From Phycisphaeraceae bacterium (GTDB lineage Bacteria; Planctomycetota; Phycisphaerae; Phycisphaerales; Phycisphaeraceae): a DNA stretch of 39,849 nt. A program made the translations under genes and the position numbers. The notes beneath the pieces were generated by a model, which saw nothing but the letters and a program-made list of their open reading frames with translations, was not told the origin of the DNA and searched no databases. Positions within the stretch are counted from its first letter, which is position 1. Each line of letters starts with the position of its first letter. Below, piece by piece: positions 1-8,510 of this stretch. The stretch is taken from assembly GCA_028280965.1 (NCBI GenBank), contig JANQKT010000124.1, positions 1 to 39,849 of the forward strand, given 5' to 3'.

Positions 1-989
1 AACGCATCTCGGATTTCGTTGAAGAACAAAGCGAAACGTATTCGCAGGCGCCGCTGCTGCTGACGCCCGGCAAGCGCGACCGCTTCCTGCTGCCGTTCCC
101 GGCGCTGCCCGATGCGCCGATCACGACGCTGCGAGTCACCGCGTTCCGCGATTACCTGGCGTGCCCGTATCGGTTCTACCTCAAGCACGTCTTAGGCCTG
201 CGGGTGCTGGACGACCGTGCCGCCGAGCTGTCCGCTGGTGATTTCGGCACGCTCGCACACCACGCGCTGCGCATCCTCGCGGACCCGGCGGTGCGGGCGG
301 TTGCTGATGCGCAGGCCATCGCCGAACGGTTGAGCATGGCGCTCGACAAAGCGTTCGAGCGCAAGTACGGCCGAGCGCCCGTGGTCGCCGCGCGCGTCCA
401 GGCCGAACAATTGCGTTACCGGCTCGAGGCGTTTGCGCCCAAGCAGGCCGAGCTGGTCGCCGAGGGTTGGCGGATCATGCACCACGAAGAAGGCCTGTCC
501 GCGACGATTGATGTCGATGGCCAGCCGTTCACGATCACCGGGCAGGTCGACCGGATCGACCACCACCCCGACGGCCGATGGCGCCTGATCGATTACAAGA
601 CATCGGACTCGGCCAGGCCGCCGACGAAGACCCACCGCAAACGGGTGGAGGGCGAGGCGCGATGGGTTGATCTGCAGCTGCCGCTGTACCTGGACCTGAG
701 CGCCGAGCTGCGGGGCGGGGCACCCGCCGAGCTGGGCTACATCAATCTGCCGAAGAAATCCGCGGACACCGCGTACCGCCCGGCGGATTGGTCGGCCGAT
801 GAGCTCGCGTCGGCGCGTGCGCAGCGGGACGAGGTGATCCGGCTGGTGCGCGCGGGCGTGTTCTGGCCGCCGAAGCAGCCGCCGGTGTTTGATGACGGCT
901 TCATGCAGCTTTGTGCGGATCAGGCACCGGACCGGCCAAGCCTGATCGTCCAGTCCGAACGCGCGGCGGCGGGGGGCGACCGTGGCTGA
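1..989 (+). CDS. AddB-like PD-(D/E)XK nuclease, C-terminal part (5' end outside window)
   Basis: The reading frame is open from base 3, so the gene starts upstream of the window. What remains is the RecB-family nuclease domain of an AddB/RexB-like subunit, which would process double-strand breaks with the AddA-like protein encoded next. Visible motifs are the CPYRFYLKHVLGL segment that opens this domain, GQVDRID, the metal-binding LIDYKTSD and the QLPLY motif, so the nuclease site looks intact. Classical AddB proteins hold an Fe-S cluster with one Cys in the CPxxF segment and three near the C-terminus. Here only one Cys (FMQLC) follows the nuclease motifs, so the cluster is probably lost or altered. 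The stop overlaps the next start by 8 bp, indicating translational coupling. Assignment as AddB rather than another RecB-family nuclease rests mainly on this neighbour. Confidence 0.85.
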   Translation, partial: RISDFVEEQSETYSQAPLLLTPGKRDRFLLPFPALPDAPITTLRVTAFRDYLACPYRFYLKHVLGLRVLDDRAAELSAGDFGTLAHHALRILADPAVRAVADAQAIAERLSMALDKAFERKYGRAPVVAARVQAEQLRYRLEAFAPKQAELVAEGWRIMHHEEGLSATIDVDGQPFTITGQVDRIDHHPDGRWRLIDYKTSDSARPPTKTHRKRVEGEARWVDLQLPLYLDLSAELRGGAPAELGYINLPKKSADTAYRPADWSADELASARAQRDEVIRLVRAGVFWPPKQPPVFDDGFMQLCADQAPDRPSLIVQSERAAAGGDRG

Positions 990-3900
990 ACAGCACAGGC
1001 CACGCATCCCGCACCGGGTCGTCCGCGCCTCCGCGGGCGCGGGCAAGACCTATCAGCTGACGACGCGCTACCTCGAGCTGCTCCGCCGGGGCGAGCCGAT
1101 GCAGCAGGTGCTGGCGACAACCTTCACACGCAAGGCGGCGGGCGAGGTGCTGGCCCGCGTGCTCGGGCGATTGGCCGGGGCCTGCAGCGACGAGACGCAG
1201 CGCAACCAACTCGGCGAGGCGCTCGGCGACCGGTCGCTTTCGCACAGCAACTGCCTGACGATGCTGCGAGTACTCATCGATGGGCTCGACCGGTTGTCGG
1301 TCGGTACGATCGACGGGTTCTTCAACCGAGCGGCCCGGGCGTTGTCGCTGGAGCTGGGCCTGCCCGCGAGCCCGCGGCTGATCGACGAGGGCTCCCCGCT
1401 GGCCCGGCAGATGCGCGCCGACGCGATCCACGCCGTGCTCGGCGAGCAGGGCGCGACCGACGACGGCATGCTCGCCCTCATCGAGATGCTCCGCCGACTG
1501 CACCACGACAACGCGCAGCGCAGCGTGACCGATGCGATCGACGACATCGTCGTCAAGCTCGACGAGGTCTACCGGGTCTACCGCGGCCGCGCGTTATGGG
1601 ATGCGCTGCCGACGGTGGGGTTGCTTGATGCGGGCTTGTTGAGCACCGCACTGCACGCCCTGGATGACATGTCTGACACGGTGCCCCGCAGCAGCAAGAA
1701 CAAGACCTACGCCGCATTCGCCGACCGTTACCACGAACTACTTGCGGACGCCCGAGCGGGGCGGTGGGATCGCGTGTTGTCCAATGGGTTGATCAAGAAG
1801 GTCGGCGAAGGTGCGGCCAAGTACGGCCATGCCCCGATCGACGAGGCCTGGCATCGCGCGGTCAGGCCGCTGTTCATCCATGCCAAGGCGCACCGCATCG
1901 CACGTCTCGCCGAACAGACGCGCGCGACCTACGACCTGCTCGCGCTGTTTAACGAGCAGTACACGCGGCAGCGGTACGGGCAGGGCGTGCTGCTGTTCAG
2001 CGACCTGACGCATGTTCTGGCCGAGGGCCTGCCGGGCTTCGGCGAGCTTTCGGGGGAGACTCCGGGGGCGGGCGTGGAAGAATTGTGCTACCGCCTGGAC
2101 ACCCGCGTGATGCACCTGCTTCTGGATGAGTTCCAGGACACATCGCTGCGGCAGTGGCAGGTGCTCGCGCCGTTCGCCGAGCAGATTGTCGCGGGCGGCG
2201 AAGACAGCAGGAGCCTGTTCTGCGTGGGCGACACGAAGCAGGCGATCTACGGCTGGCGCGGCGGGTGCGCGGAGCTGTTCGAACAAGTCGAAGCGTTGCC
2301 CGGCGTCGAGCAGCAATCACTCAGCACGAGCTGGCGGTCGTCGCCGGTCATACTCGAAGCCGTGAATCAAGTGTTCACGTCGTTGGCGACGAACCCAGCG
2401 CTGGAGAAGTGCCGCGACGCCGCCGACGCCTGGCAGGGCGGGTTTCAAACGCACGTCGCCGAGCGCACCGGCTTGGCCGGGCACGTGGTCTTACAGACGA
2501 CCGCCTTGGACTCGCACGATTCAGACAGCGATCCCGATGAAGACGACCCCGCGGCTCCCGCCGATGCGCACGCCCGCGCCGTCGCCGGGTATATCCAGCA
2601 ACTCGAGCAGCAGCAGCCCGGGCGATCCATCGGCGTGCTGGTCCGGCGGCGCGCGGCGGCGCTGCGCTTGATGCACGAGCTGCGGTCGCTGGGCGTCTTC
2701 GCCGCCGAGGAGGGCGGCAACCCGATCGACAACGCCCCGGCGGTCGGCGCGGTGCTCTCGGCCATCCAGATCGCCGACCACCCCGGCGACGCGGTCGCGC
2801 GCTTCCACGTCATCAACTCACCGCTTGGTGAAGCGCTCGGCCTGGTCGGCAAGAACCCGCCGCAGGACCTCGACGCGTCCGCGCACCGGACCCGCCTGGC
2901 GCTGCTCGACCGCGGCTACGCGGGGGTGATCGGTGAATGGGTCGAGCGCCTTGCGCCGCACTGCGATGCGACATCGCTCCGCCGACTGATGCAGCTGGTT
3001 GAGCTCGCTGAAGTGCACGACGAGCGGGACGCGGGCCTGCGCCCGGGTTTCTTTGTCGATGCGGTGCGCGCGGCCAGGATCGAAGACCCAAGCCCCGCGC
3101 GTGTGCGCGTGATGACGATCCACGCGGCCAAGGGCCTGGAGTTCGACACGGTCGTGCTGCCGGACCTCGATGGCGTGCTCTCCAAGTCTGATGCGCGTGA
3201 ACAGATCGTGCTGGACCGTGACTCCCCGATCGATCCAGTGCGCGCGGTCTATCGGCGGGCTAAAGATGAAGTCATGCGGCTGCTGCCCGAGCTTGAACGA
3301 GCGGTCGAGCAGCGCACCCGTGAAAAGCGCACCGAGGACCTGTGCTTGTTGTATGTCGCGATGACACGCGCACGCCACGCGCTGCACATGCTTGTCCGAC
3401 CCTTGAAACCCTTGAAAAACGGCGGACCCTCCGGCGAGGGCCGGACGAATCTCAGCTACGCCGCGGTCCTGCGTCAGGCGCTGTGCCCGGACGATGACGA
3501 AGGCTTTGGCGGCCACGAGCTCCTGCATGAATCCGGTGACGCGGCGTGGTCCTCTCAGGGCGGCATGGCAGACAAGCGACACGAATACGGACCATCAACC
3601 CCGCGTCCGATGCGCTCGATCAAGCTGTCCGATGATTCGCAAGGGCGTGGCCGATCGTGGGTGCAGACTTCGCCGAGCGAGATGCACGAGTCCGGGTCGG
3701 TGTCCGCCGCGGAACTGCTCCGGCGATCGCCGGGCGCCGGGCAATCGTACGGGACGCTGATGCACGCGCTTATCGAGCAGGTCGGCTTTGTTGACGAACA
3801 ACTGCCTGATGCAGAATCACTTGAAGCCACGCTCGCGCAGCACGGCGACCCGGCGATCGACCCCCGGCGGGTGCTGGACAGCTTCAACCGGGCGCTCGAG

Positions 3901-4236
3901 GCTGCAGCGGTCCGTTCCCTGCTTGAACGCGACGGGGCCGGCCAGCTCTGGCGTGAACGGCCGTTCGTCGTTCGCCTGGCAGACCGCCTGGTGCGTGGCA
4001 CGTTCGACCGTGTCCATCTCTGGACCGGCCCGGACGGCCGGGCGACGCGGGCGCTGCTGATCGATTTTAAGACCGACCGGGTAGACGATGCGAACGTTGC
4101 CGAAGTCGTTGCGTCCTATACGGATCAGCTCGGTCTGTACCGTGATGCGCTCATGACGATGACCGGGCTTGAGCCCGGCGCGATCGAAACCCGGCTGTGC
4201 TTTGTGGGCGATGCGCGGGTGGAAACGGTGAATTGA
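982..4236 (+). CDS. AddA-like UvrD/Rep-family helicase-nuclease
   Basis: This 1084-residue protein has the layout of AddA/RecB: SF1A helicase motifs followed by a C-terminal PD-(D/E)XK nuclease. Motif I is ASAGAGKT (residues 16-23). Further on are Walker B LLLDEFQDTS, GDTKQAIYGWRG, STSWRSS, MTIHAAKGLEFD and LLYVAMTRARHAL. Near the C-terminus are VRGTFDRV, LLIDFKTD and YTDQLGLYRDAL, which provide the nuclease site. The start is a GTG at 982 that overlaps the upstream nuclease gene by 8 bp, typical of a coupled addB-addA operon. The predicted role is ATP-driven unwinding and end resection ahead of RecA loading. The helicase and nuclease assignment is firm; the name AddA is inferred from the paired nuclease. 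Confidence 0.92.
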   Translation: MAEQHRPRIPHRVVRASAGAGKTYQLTTRYLELLRRGEPMQQVLATTFTRKAAGEVLARVLGRLAGACSDETQRNQLGEALGDRSLSHSNCLTMLRVLIDGLDRLSVGTIDGFFNRAARALSLELGLPASPRLIDEGSPLARQMRADAIHAVLGEQGATDDGMLALIEMLRRLHHDNAQRSVTDAIDDIVVKLDEVYRVYRGRALWDALPTVGLLDAGLLSTALHALDDMSDTVPRSSKNKTYAAFADRYHELLADARAGRWDRVLSNGLIKKVGEGAAKYGHAPIDEAWHRAVRPLFIHAKAHRIARLAEQTRATYDLLALFNEQYTRQRYGQGVLLFSDLTHVLAEGLPGFGELSGETPGAGVEELCYRLDTRVMHLLLDEFQDTSLRQWQVLAPFAEQIVAGGEDSRSLFCVGDTKQAIYGWRGGCAELFEQVEALPGVEQQSLSTSWRSSPVILEAVNQVFTSLATNPALEKCRDAADAWQGGFQTHVAERTGLAGHVVLQTTALDSHDSDSDPDEDDPAAPADAHARAVAGYIQQLEQQQPGRSIGVLVRRRAAALRLMHELRSLGVFAAEEGGNPIDNAPAVGAVLSAIQIADHPGDAVARFHVINSPLGEALGLVGKNPPQDLDASAHRTRLALLDRGYAGVIGEWVERLAPHCDATSLRRLMQLVELAEVHDERDAGLRPGFFVDAVRAARIEDPSPARVRVMTIHAAKGLEFDTVVLPDLDGVLSKSDAREQIVLDRDSPIDPVRAVYRRAKDEVMRLLPELERAVEQRTREKRTEDLCLLYVAMTRARHALHMLVRPLKPLKNGGPSGEGRTNLSYAAVLRQALCPDDDEGFGGHELLHESGDAAWSSQGGMADKRHEYGPSTPRPMRSIKLSDDSQGRGRSWVQTSPSEMHESGSVSAAELLRRSPGAGQSYGTLMHALIEQVGFVDEQLPDAESLEATLAQHGDPAIDPRRVLDSFNRALEAAAVRSLLERDGAGQLWRERPFVVRLADRLVRGTFDRVHLWTGPDGRATRALLIDFKTDRVDDANVAEVVASYTDQLGLYRDALMTMTGLEPGAIETRLCFVGDARVETVN

Positions 4237-4284
4237 GCGAACGGTTTTTGCCCGCGTCACTGATCTGACCGATGATGCGGGGGT

Positions 4285-5796
4285 ATGCCCGACCGACCCT
4301 ATCAACAAGCGACGCCGGCCGATCTTGTAGCGCTGGCGATGCGCGTCCAGGCGCACGAGCGCGCGACACGTGGTGAGCGTCTGGCCGAGCGGTTGCGGCT
4401 GCAGGAATCATTGGGCCATCAAGCACAAGAAAGCCAATCAGACACGGGCCGGCTGCTCTGGCTCATCGATCAATCCGATGGCCCAGCCATCGAGCAGCGC
4501 GCACAACAAACCCACACGGCGTTTTCGTTCGCCGGGCTGATCCTCGCCGTGCTCGGGCTGTTGTCCGGCGTCGCGCTCGGCTCGGCGGTCTTCTATTACG
4601 ACGGGCGTTCACCGGTCAATATCATCGCGGTGCTCGGCGTTTTCGTCGTGCTGCAGGGCGCGCTGCTGCTGTTGGCGGCGCTCGCGGCACTGCCGCGCGC
4701 GTGGGCACGCCGGTTGCCAGGCCTGGAAGGCGTGCAGGAGGCGCTGCGGCTGGCGAGCCCGGGGCGGCTGGCGTTGCTCGGCGCGCGGCTCTTGCCGCAG
4801 GACCTGCGCGAGGCGCTGCTCGCCGCGATCGGACGCAGCGGCGCGCACCAGCGCGTCTACGGCCGGGTCCAGCTCTGGGCGATCCTCCGGTGGTCCCAGC
4901 TCTACGCGGTTGTGCTCAACCTCGCCGCCGCGGCGACCTTTGTCTACCTCGTCTCGTTCTCCGACCTCGCCTTCGGCTGGAGCACGACGCTGAAGATCGA
5001 GCCGGCGCAGATGCACCGGATCGTGCACGGCGTCGCGCTGCCCTGGTCGTGGAACGAGACGCTCACGCCGTCGCTGGAACTGGTCGAGCGATCGCGTTAC
5101 TTCCGCGGTACGCCCTTCGAGCCCGAGCAGCGCGGCGGGTGGTGGCCGTTCGTGCTGGCGGTCATGCTGGTGTACGGCCTGCTGCCGCGCGTGATCGCAC
5201 TGCTCATCGCGTCTCGGCGGCTGCAGGTGGCGACACAAAAGGCCTTGGTCGCAACGCCGGGTGCCTCGGATCTGTTGTGTCTACTTGATGGATCGGACCA
5301 CGCACGTGCAGAAGAAAACGGGGACACCACAGCGTCAACCGCCGGTGATGGCCTCGGCCCGATCGGGTCGGGGTCGGTCGTGATCGACTGGTCCCGCGCG
5401 GCGGGCTCATCGGTCCGGGCGGCGAGCCTGCTCGGGTTCGAACCGGCGCGTTACGAGCCGGCCGGCGGCGCACGATCGATCGGCGAAGACCGCGACACCG
5501 TCGAACGCATCGCACGGTCGGCCGGTCAAGCGGGTGTGGCGGTGATGGTCAAGCTTTGGGAGCCACCGGTGATCGAGACGACCGAGTTCCTCAAGGCGCT
5601 GCGGGCCGCGGTCAGCGGCGGCCTGCCGGTGCGGGTCGTGCCGGTCGCGTGCGATGGCGACGGCCGGGTGGTCGGCGAGACCGGCGTGCTGCTCGAGCAA
5701 TGGCGTCGGCGTGTGTCGGCGCTGGGCGACCCGTGGACCGCGGTCGCCCAGCCGGTCGGCTTGTCGCCCAGGCGGCAGGAGCCGGCCGATGACTGA
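4285..5796 (+). CDS. DUF2868-family multi-pass membrane protein
   Basis: This 503-residue protein resembles DUF2868 proteins, whose function is unknown. About four hydrophobic segments are visible, near residues 80-104, 111-136, 209-232 and 285-312. They are followed by a soluble C-terminal region (about 330-503) rich in Ala, Gly and Arg. The gene follows the AddA-like gene by 48 bp, and its last 8 bp overlap the next gene, which encodes a DUF3482-type GTPase. DUF2868 and DUF3482 genes are commonly paired in Proteobacteria, so the two products probably act together at the inner membrane. The ATG at 4285 has no good Shine-Dalgarno. A weak GATGAT hexamer lies 8 nt upstream. Confidence 0.75.
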   Translation: MPDRPYQQATPADLVALAMRVQAHERATRGERLAERLRLQESLGHQAQESQSDTGRLLWLIDQSDGPAIEQRAQQTHTAFSFAGLILAVLGLLSGVALGSAVFYYDGRSPVNIIAVLGVFVVLQGALLLLAALAALPRAWARRLPGLEGVQEALRLASPGRLALLGARLLPQDLREALLAAIGRSGAHQRVYGRVQLWAILRWSQLYAVVLNLAAAATFVYLVSFSDLAFGWSTTLKIEPAQMHRIVHGVALPWSWNETLTPSLELVERSRYFRGTPFEPEQRGGWWPFVLAVMLVYGLLPRVIALLIASRRLQVATQKALVATPGASDLLCLLDGSDHARAEENGDTTASTAGDGLGPIGSGSVVIDWSRAAGSSVRAASLLGFEPARYEPAGGARSIGEDRDTVERIARSAGQAGVAVMVKLWEPPVIETTEFLKALRAAVSGGLPVRVVPVACDGDGRVVGETGVLLEQWRRRVSALGDPWTAVAQPVGLSPRRQEPADD

Positions 5797-7228
5797 TGCC
5801 AACCGTGACAACGCCGCGCCGGTCTTCGCCGTCGTCGGCCACCCGAACAAGGGCAAGTCGAGCATCGTCGCGACGCTTGCGCGCAGCAGCACGGTGCGGA
5901 TCGCGCCGCGACCGGGCACGACGACGACCGCCGACCGTTACCCAGTCGTCATCGCCGGCGGGCCGCTGTACACGCTGATCGACACGCCGGGATTCGAGAA
6001 CGCGCGCCGCGCGCTGGCCTGGATGCGCGAGCACGATACGACCGCCGACCAGCGCGGCGAGGTGGTCAGGCAGTTCATCCGTGAGCACGGGCACGACCCG
6101 GCGTTTAGCAACGAGGTCGAGCTGCTCCGGCCGATCGTCGACGGCGCGGGCATCTTGTATGTCGTCGATGGCTCGGTGCCGTACAGCGACGAGTACGAGG
6201 CGGAGATGGAGGTCCTGCGCTGGACCGGCCGGCCGCGCATGGCGCTGATCAACCCGATCGGCCCGGCGGACTACATCGACGCCTGGCGTAGCGCGTTGGA
6301 CCAGTACTTCAGCATCGTGCGCGTGTTCAACGCAGTCACCGCCGCGTTCGACAAGCACGTCGACCTGCTGCGTGCGTTCGGCGAGCTGCGCGAGGCCTGG
6401 GCCGGTCCGATGAGCGGCGCCGTCACGGCGCTCGAGCACGACCGGGCCGAGCGACGCAGACGGTCCGCACGCACGATCGCCGAGGGCCTGGCGGACATGC
6501 TGACGCTGACCGAGTCCAGGACACTGAAACGCGAAGAGTCGAGCGAACCCTTCCGGGAGCCGCTGCAGGAGAAGCTGCGCGGCAAGCTCAGGCAGATCGA
6601 ACGCCTGACACGCCGGGATGTTGAGAAGCATTACGGCTACGAAGGCCTGGAACACGATGAGGCCGCGGCATCGGAGGACCGCAAGCTGTTAGAGGGTGAT
6701 TTATTCTCCGAGTCGTCCTGGGTGTTGTTCGGGTTGCAGAAGCGCCACCTCGTCCTCGCGGGCGCGGCGGGCGGGGCGGCGACCGGCGGGGTGATCGACG
6801 CGTCGGTCGGCGGGGCGTCGATCCTGATGGGCACCATCTTCGGTGCGGTCCTCGGCGGCGGGCTGGGCTGGTACTCCGCCGGCCGGGTCGCCAAGATCCC
6901 GACGACCAGCCGCTGGCTGGGCACGGCGATCGGCGGCAAGAAACTGACCTGCGGGCCGATCCGGAACGTCAACTTCCCCTTCGTCGTGCTCGGCCGGGCG
7001 CGCCTGCACCACGCGGTCATCGCCGGTCGGAACCACGCCGCGCGCGAGCCGATCACCACAAACTTCACCGAGGCCGACGCGGGCAAGCTCAACCCGCTGA
7101 GCGCCGAGCAGACCCGCCGGTTCAGCCGGCTGTTCGCCCGGCTCGGCAAGGCCCGCAACGACGGCGGGCAGCTCGAGCGCCTGACCGACCAGCTCGCGGA
7201 CGCGGTTGCGGGGTTGTTGGGTGACTGA
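5789..7228 (+). CDS. DUF3482-type membrane-associated GTPase
   Basis: This 479-residue protein begins with a GTPase domain. The P-loop is GHPNKGKSS (residues 17-25), a Thr-rich switch I region follows (about 44-48), and the G3 motif is DTPGF (65-69). The usual NKxD G4 motif is not evident; LINPIG (153-158) sits where it would be expected. Residues 321-366 form a Gly/Ala-rich glycine-zipper-like hydrophobic segment likely to insert in the membrane. I chose the ATG at 5789 because it sits directly before the P-loop domain and overlaps the upstream stop (ATGACTGA); the longer frame from 5654 is shadow sequence. It is probably the partner of the DUF2868 protein. The cellular role is unknown. Confidence 0.82.
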   Translation: MTDANRDNAAPVFAVVGHPNKGKSSIVATLARSSTVRIAPRPGTTTTADRYPVVIAGGPLYTLIDTPGFENARRALAWMREHDTTADQRGEVVRQFIREHGHDPAFSNEVELLRPIVDGAGILYVVDGSVPYSDEYEAEMEVLRWTGRPRMALINPIGPADYIDAWRSALDQYFSIVRVFNAVTAAFDKHVDLLRAFGELREAWAGPMSGAVTALEHDRAERRRRSARTIAEGLADMLTLTESRTLKREESSEPFREPLQEKLRGKLRQIERLTRRDVEKHYGYEGLEHDEAAASEDRKLLEGDLFSESSWVLFGLQKRHLVLAGAAGGAATGGVIDASVGGASILMGTIFGAVLGGGLGWYSAGRVAKIPTTSRWLGTAIGGKKLTCGPIRNVNFPFVVLGRARLHHAVIAGRNHAAREPITTNFTEADAGKLNPLSAEQTRRFSRLFARLGKARNDGGQLERLTDQLADAVAGLLGD

Positions 7229-7277
7229 CGATTGCGGATGTGAACGCCACTGTTCGTTAATCGTGGGCCGTCGTCGT

Positions 7278-7892
7278 TCAGGGTGTGTCTGGCGCACCGG
7301 CGCCAAGATCACTTTCGGATTGCCCAACTGATTGCGATGGGCCTGTAAAATCGAAATCCAGGTCCCAGGACGTTTCCCAATCGTCTGCGGTGTCCCATTG
7401 CCCGTCACGGCCCGGGTGCTGAATGTAGAACGAATCAGGCAGGCTCCCCGCTCTGTAGCGGAAGTCTTGCCCGTCATGGCTATAACCGCTGACGATCGTT
7501 GTGCCCAGGATTCCATCGGGTAACGAGCCGTTCGTTTGATAGTGCTGATAGATCGCATCTGCCGCGGGCCTGGACGCCTGCTGTTGTTCAGCAAGCTGCG
7601 CAAGACCCGCCGCGCCCAGACCACACATCGCCAGGATCGCCGTGCCGAAAATGAGGAACACGATCAGCGGGACCACCGTCCCGAGAGCCCCAATGATCAC
7701 GCCGGCCATGGCTAGTCCTTTCGGCTGCCTGCCTAACCCAATCAAACCCAGAATCAAGCCGATCGGGCACAAAAGACCGCAAGTGAACCAACCAATCAAC
7801 GACAGCACAAATGATGCCGTGCCAAGCGAATTACTTTCACTCTGATGGACGTGTACATGTGCGGCTGGTTGTTGCGGATTGTTTTGGCTCAT
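7278..7892 (-). CDS. DUF4190-type membrane protein with pseudopilin-like C-terminus
   Basis: This 204-residue protein has a short His/Gln-rich N-terminus (AAHVHVHQ). Two hydrophobic hairpin segments follow (about 23-53 and 59-90), with the pattern of DUF4190 proteins: SLGTASFVLSLIG, a GLxLGLIGLG loop, then GVIIGALG. The C-terminal part (about 105-204) is hydrophilic. Its PGRDGQWDTADDW stretch resembles the C-termini of type II secretion pseudopilins such as GspG, which suggests an extracytoplasmic domain. The ATG at 7892 is preceded by AGGAG at 10 nt, so it is preferred over an in-frame ATG 42 bp upstream. It is convergent with the GTPase gene, and GC is visibly lower than in neighbours. Function unknown. 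Confidence 0.7.
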   Translation of the reverse strand: MSQNNPQQPAAHVHVHQSESNSLGTASFVLSLIGWFTCGLLCPIGLILGLIGLGRQPKGLAMAGVIIGALGTVVPLIVFLIFGTAILAMCGLGAAGLAQLAEQQQASRPAADAIYQHYQTNGSLPDGILGTTIVSGYSHDGQDFRYRAGSLPDSFYIQHPGRDGQWDTADDWETSWDLDFDFTGPSQSVGQSESDLGAGAPDTP

Positions 7893-7964
7893 GGCCTGAA
7901 TGCTCCTGCGTAGAGGATTCGCCTGATGGATCAAGGAGATGATTGCTGCGTTTTGAATGGACTC

Positions 7965-8465
7965 CTACGCCCCCATCGCGCGGAGCACGCGTGGCGGAAG
8001 CAGCGCCTCCAGGCTCGCCGAGGGGGTATTCCGGGGGTTGGCCGGATCGACGCGGCTCAGGCGCAGGACGACCGCGCCCGCTTTCTTGAGCTCGATAAAC
8101 GATGCCGCGCCGACGCCGCACAGCCGTTCGCCGATCATGCTGAGCTGCGGCTCGTGGCCGACGAGCACGACCGACGACTGCCCGCACTGCTTGACCGCGG
8201 AGAGGACCTGGTTGATCGTGCCCGAGGCGAGCGGCTTGCTGGTCTGGTGCGCGACGCCGGTTGCTTCGCTGAGCAGGTCCGCGGTCTGCACCGCCCGGCG
8301 CTTGGGGCTGGTGAGGATGGCATCGATCTCGCCGAGGTAAGACGCCAGGCCCCGCGCCGCCAGGCCCGTGCGCCCGATGCCTTCCGGGGTGAGCCGCCGG
8401 TCGGCGTCGTCCAGGTCGGGCCGGCGTTCCTCCGCGATGCCGTGTCTAAACAGGATCAGCCGCAT
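7965..8465 (-). CDS. SixA-like phosphohistidine phosphatase (histidine phosphatase superfamily)
   Basis: This 166-residue protein starts MRLILFRHGIAE, with the catalytic RHG motif at residues 7-9. It has the second conserved His in VLVGHEPQLSMIGE, the branch-2 arrangement seen in SixA. SixA enzymes remove phosphate from histidine residues of phosphotransfer proteins. The substrate here is not known, as no phosphotransfer or PTS gene is adjacent. The ATG at 8465 places RHG at the usual position. The upstream in-frame start at 8501 adds 12 residues not expected in the family. A CACAAT hexamer lies 6 nt before the ATG and no Shine-Dalgarno is visible, so the message may be leaderless. It follows the DUF47 gene by 45 bp on the same strand. 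Confidence 0.85.
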   Translation of the reverse strand: MRLILFRHGIAEERRPDLDDADRRLTPEGIGRTGLAARGLASYLGEIDAILTSPKRRAVQTADLLSEATGVAHQTSKPLASGTINQVLSAVKQCGQSSVVLVGHEPQLSMIGERLCGVGAASFIELKKAGAVVLRLSRVDPANPRNTPSASLEALLPPRVLRAMGA

Positions 8466-8471
8466 CGCAAC

Positions 8472-8477
8472 ATTGTG
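8472..8477 (-). promoter_or_regulatory. Candidate -10 element (CACAAT) for sixA-like gene
   Basis: On the minus strand CACAAT is followed by 6 nt and then the ATG at 8465. A TGGACG hexamer lies exactly 17 nt upstream and matches TTGACA at four of six positions. Transcription would start at the A of the start codon. Confidence 0.4.
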
Positions 8478-8510
8478 CTGCGGATCGGCGCGGGCGTCCA
8501 ATCGTTTTGC

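Noticed and set aside
5430-5450. TTCGAA sequence resembling a tRNA T-loop
   Set aside because: It lies inside the DUF2868 coding region, and no acceptor, D or anticodon stem can be formed around it.
7234-7244. GGATGTGAA match to the candidate Pho box
   Set aside because: Only nine bases match, it lies between two convergent gene ends, and it faces no gene start.
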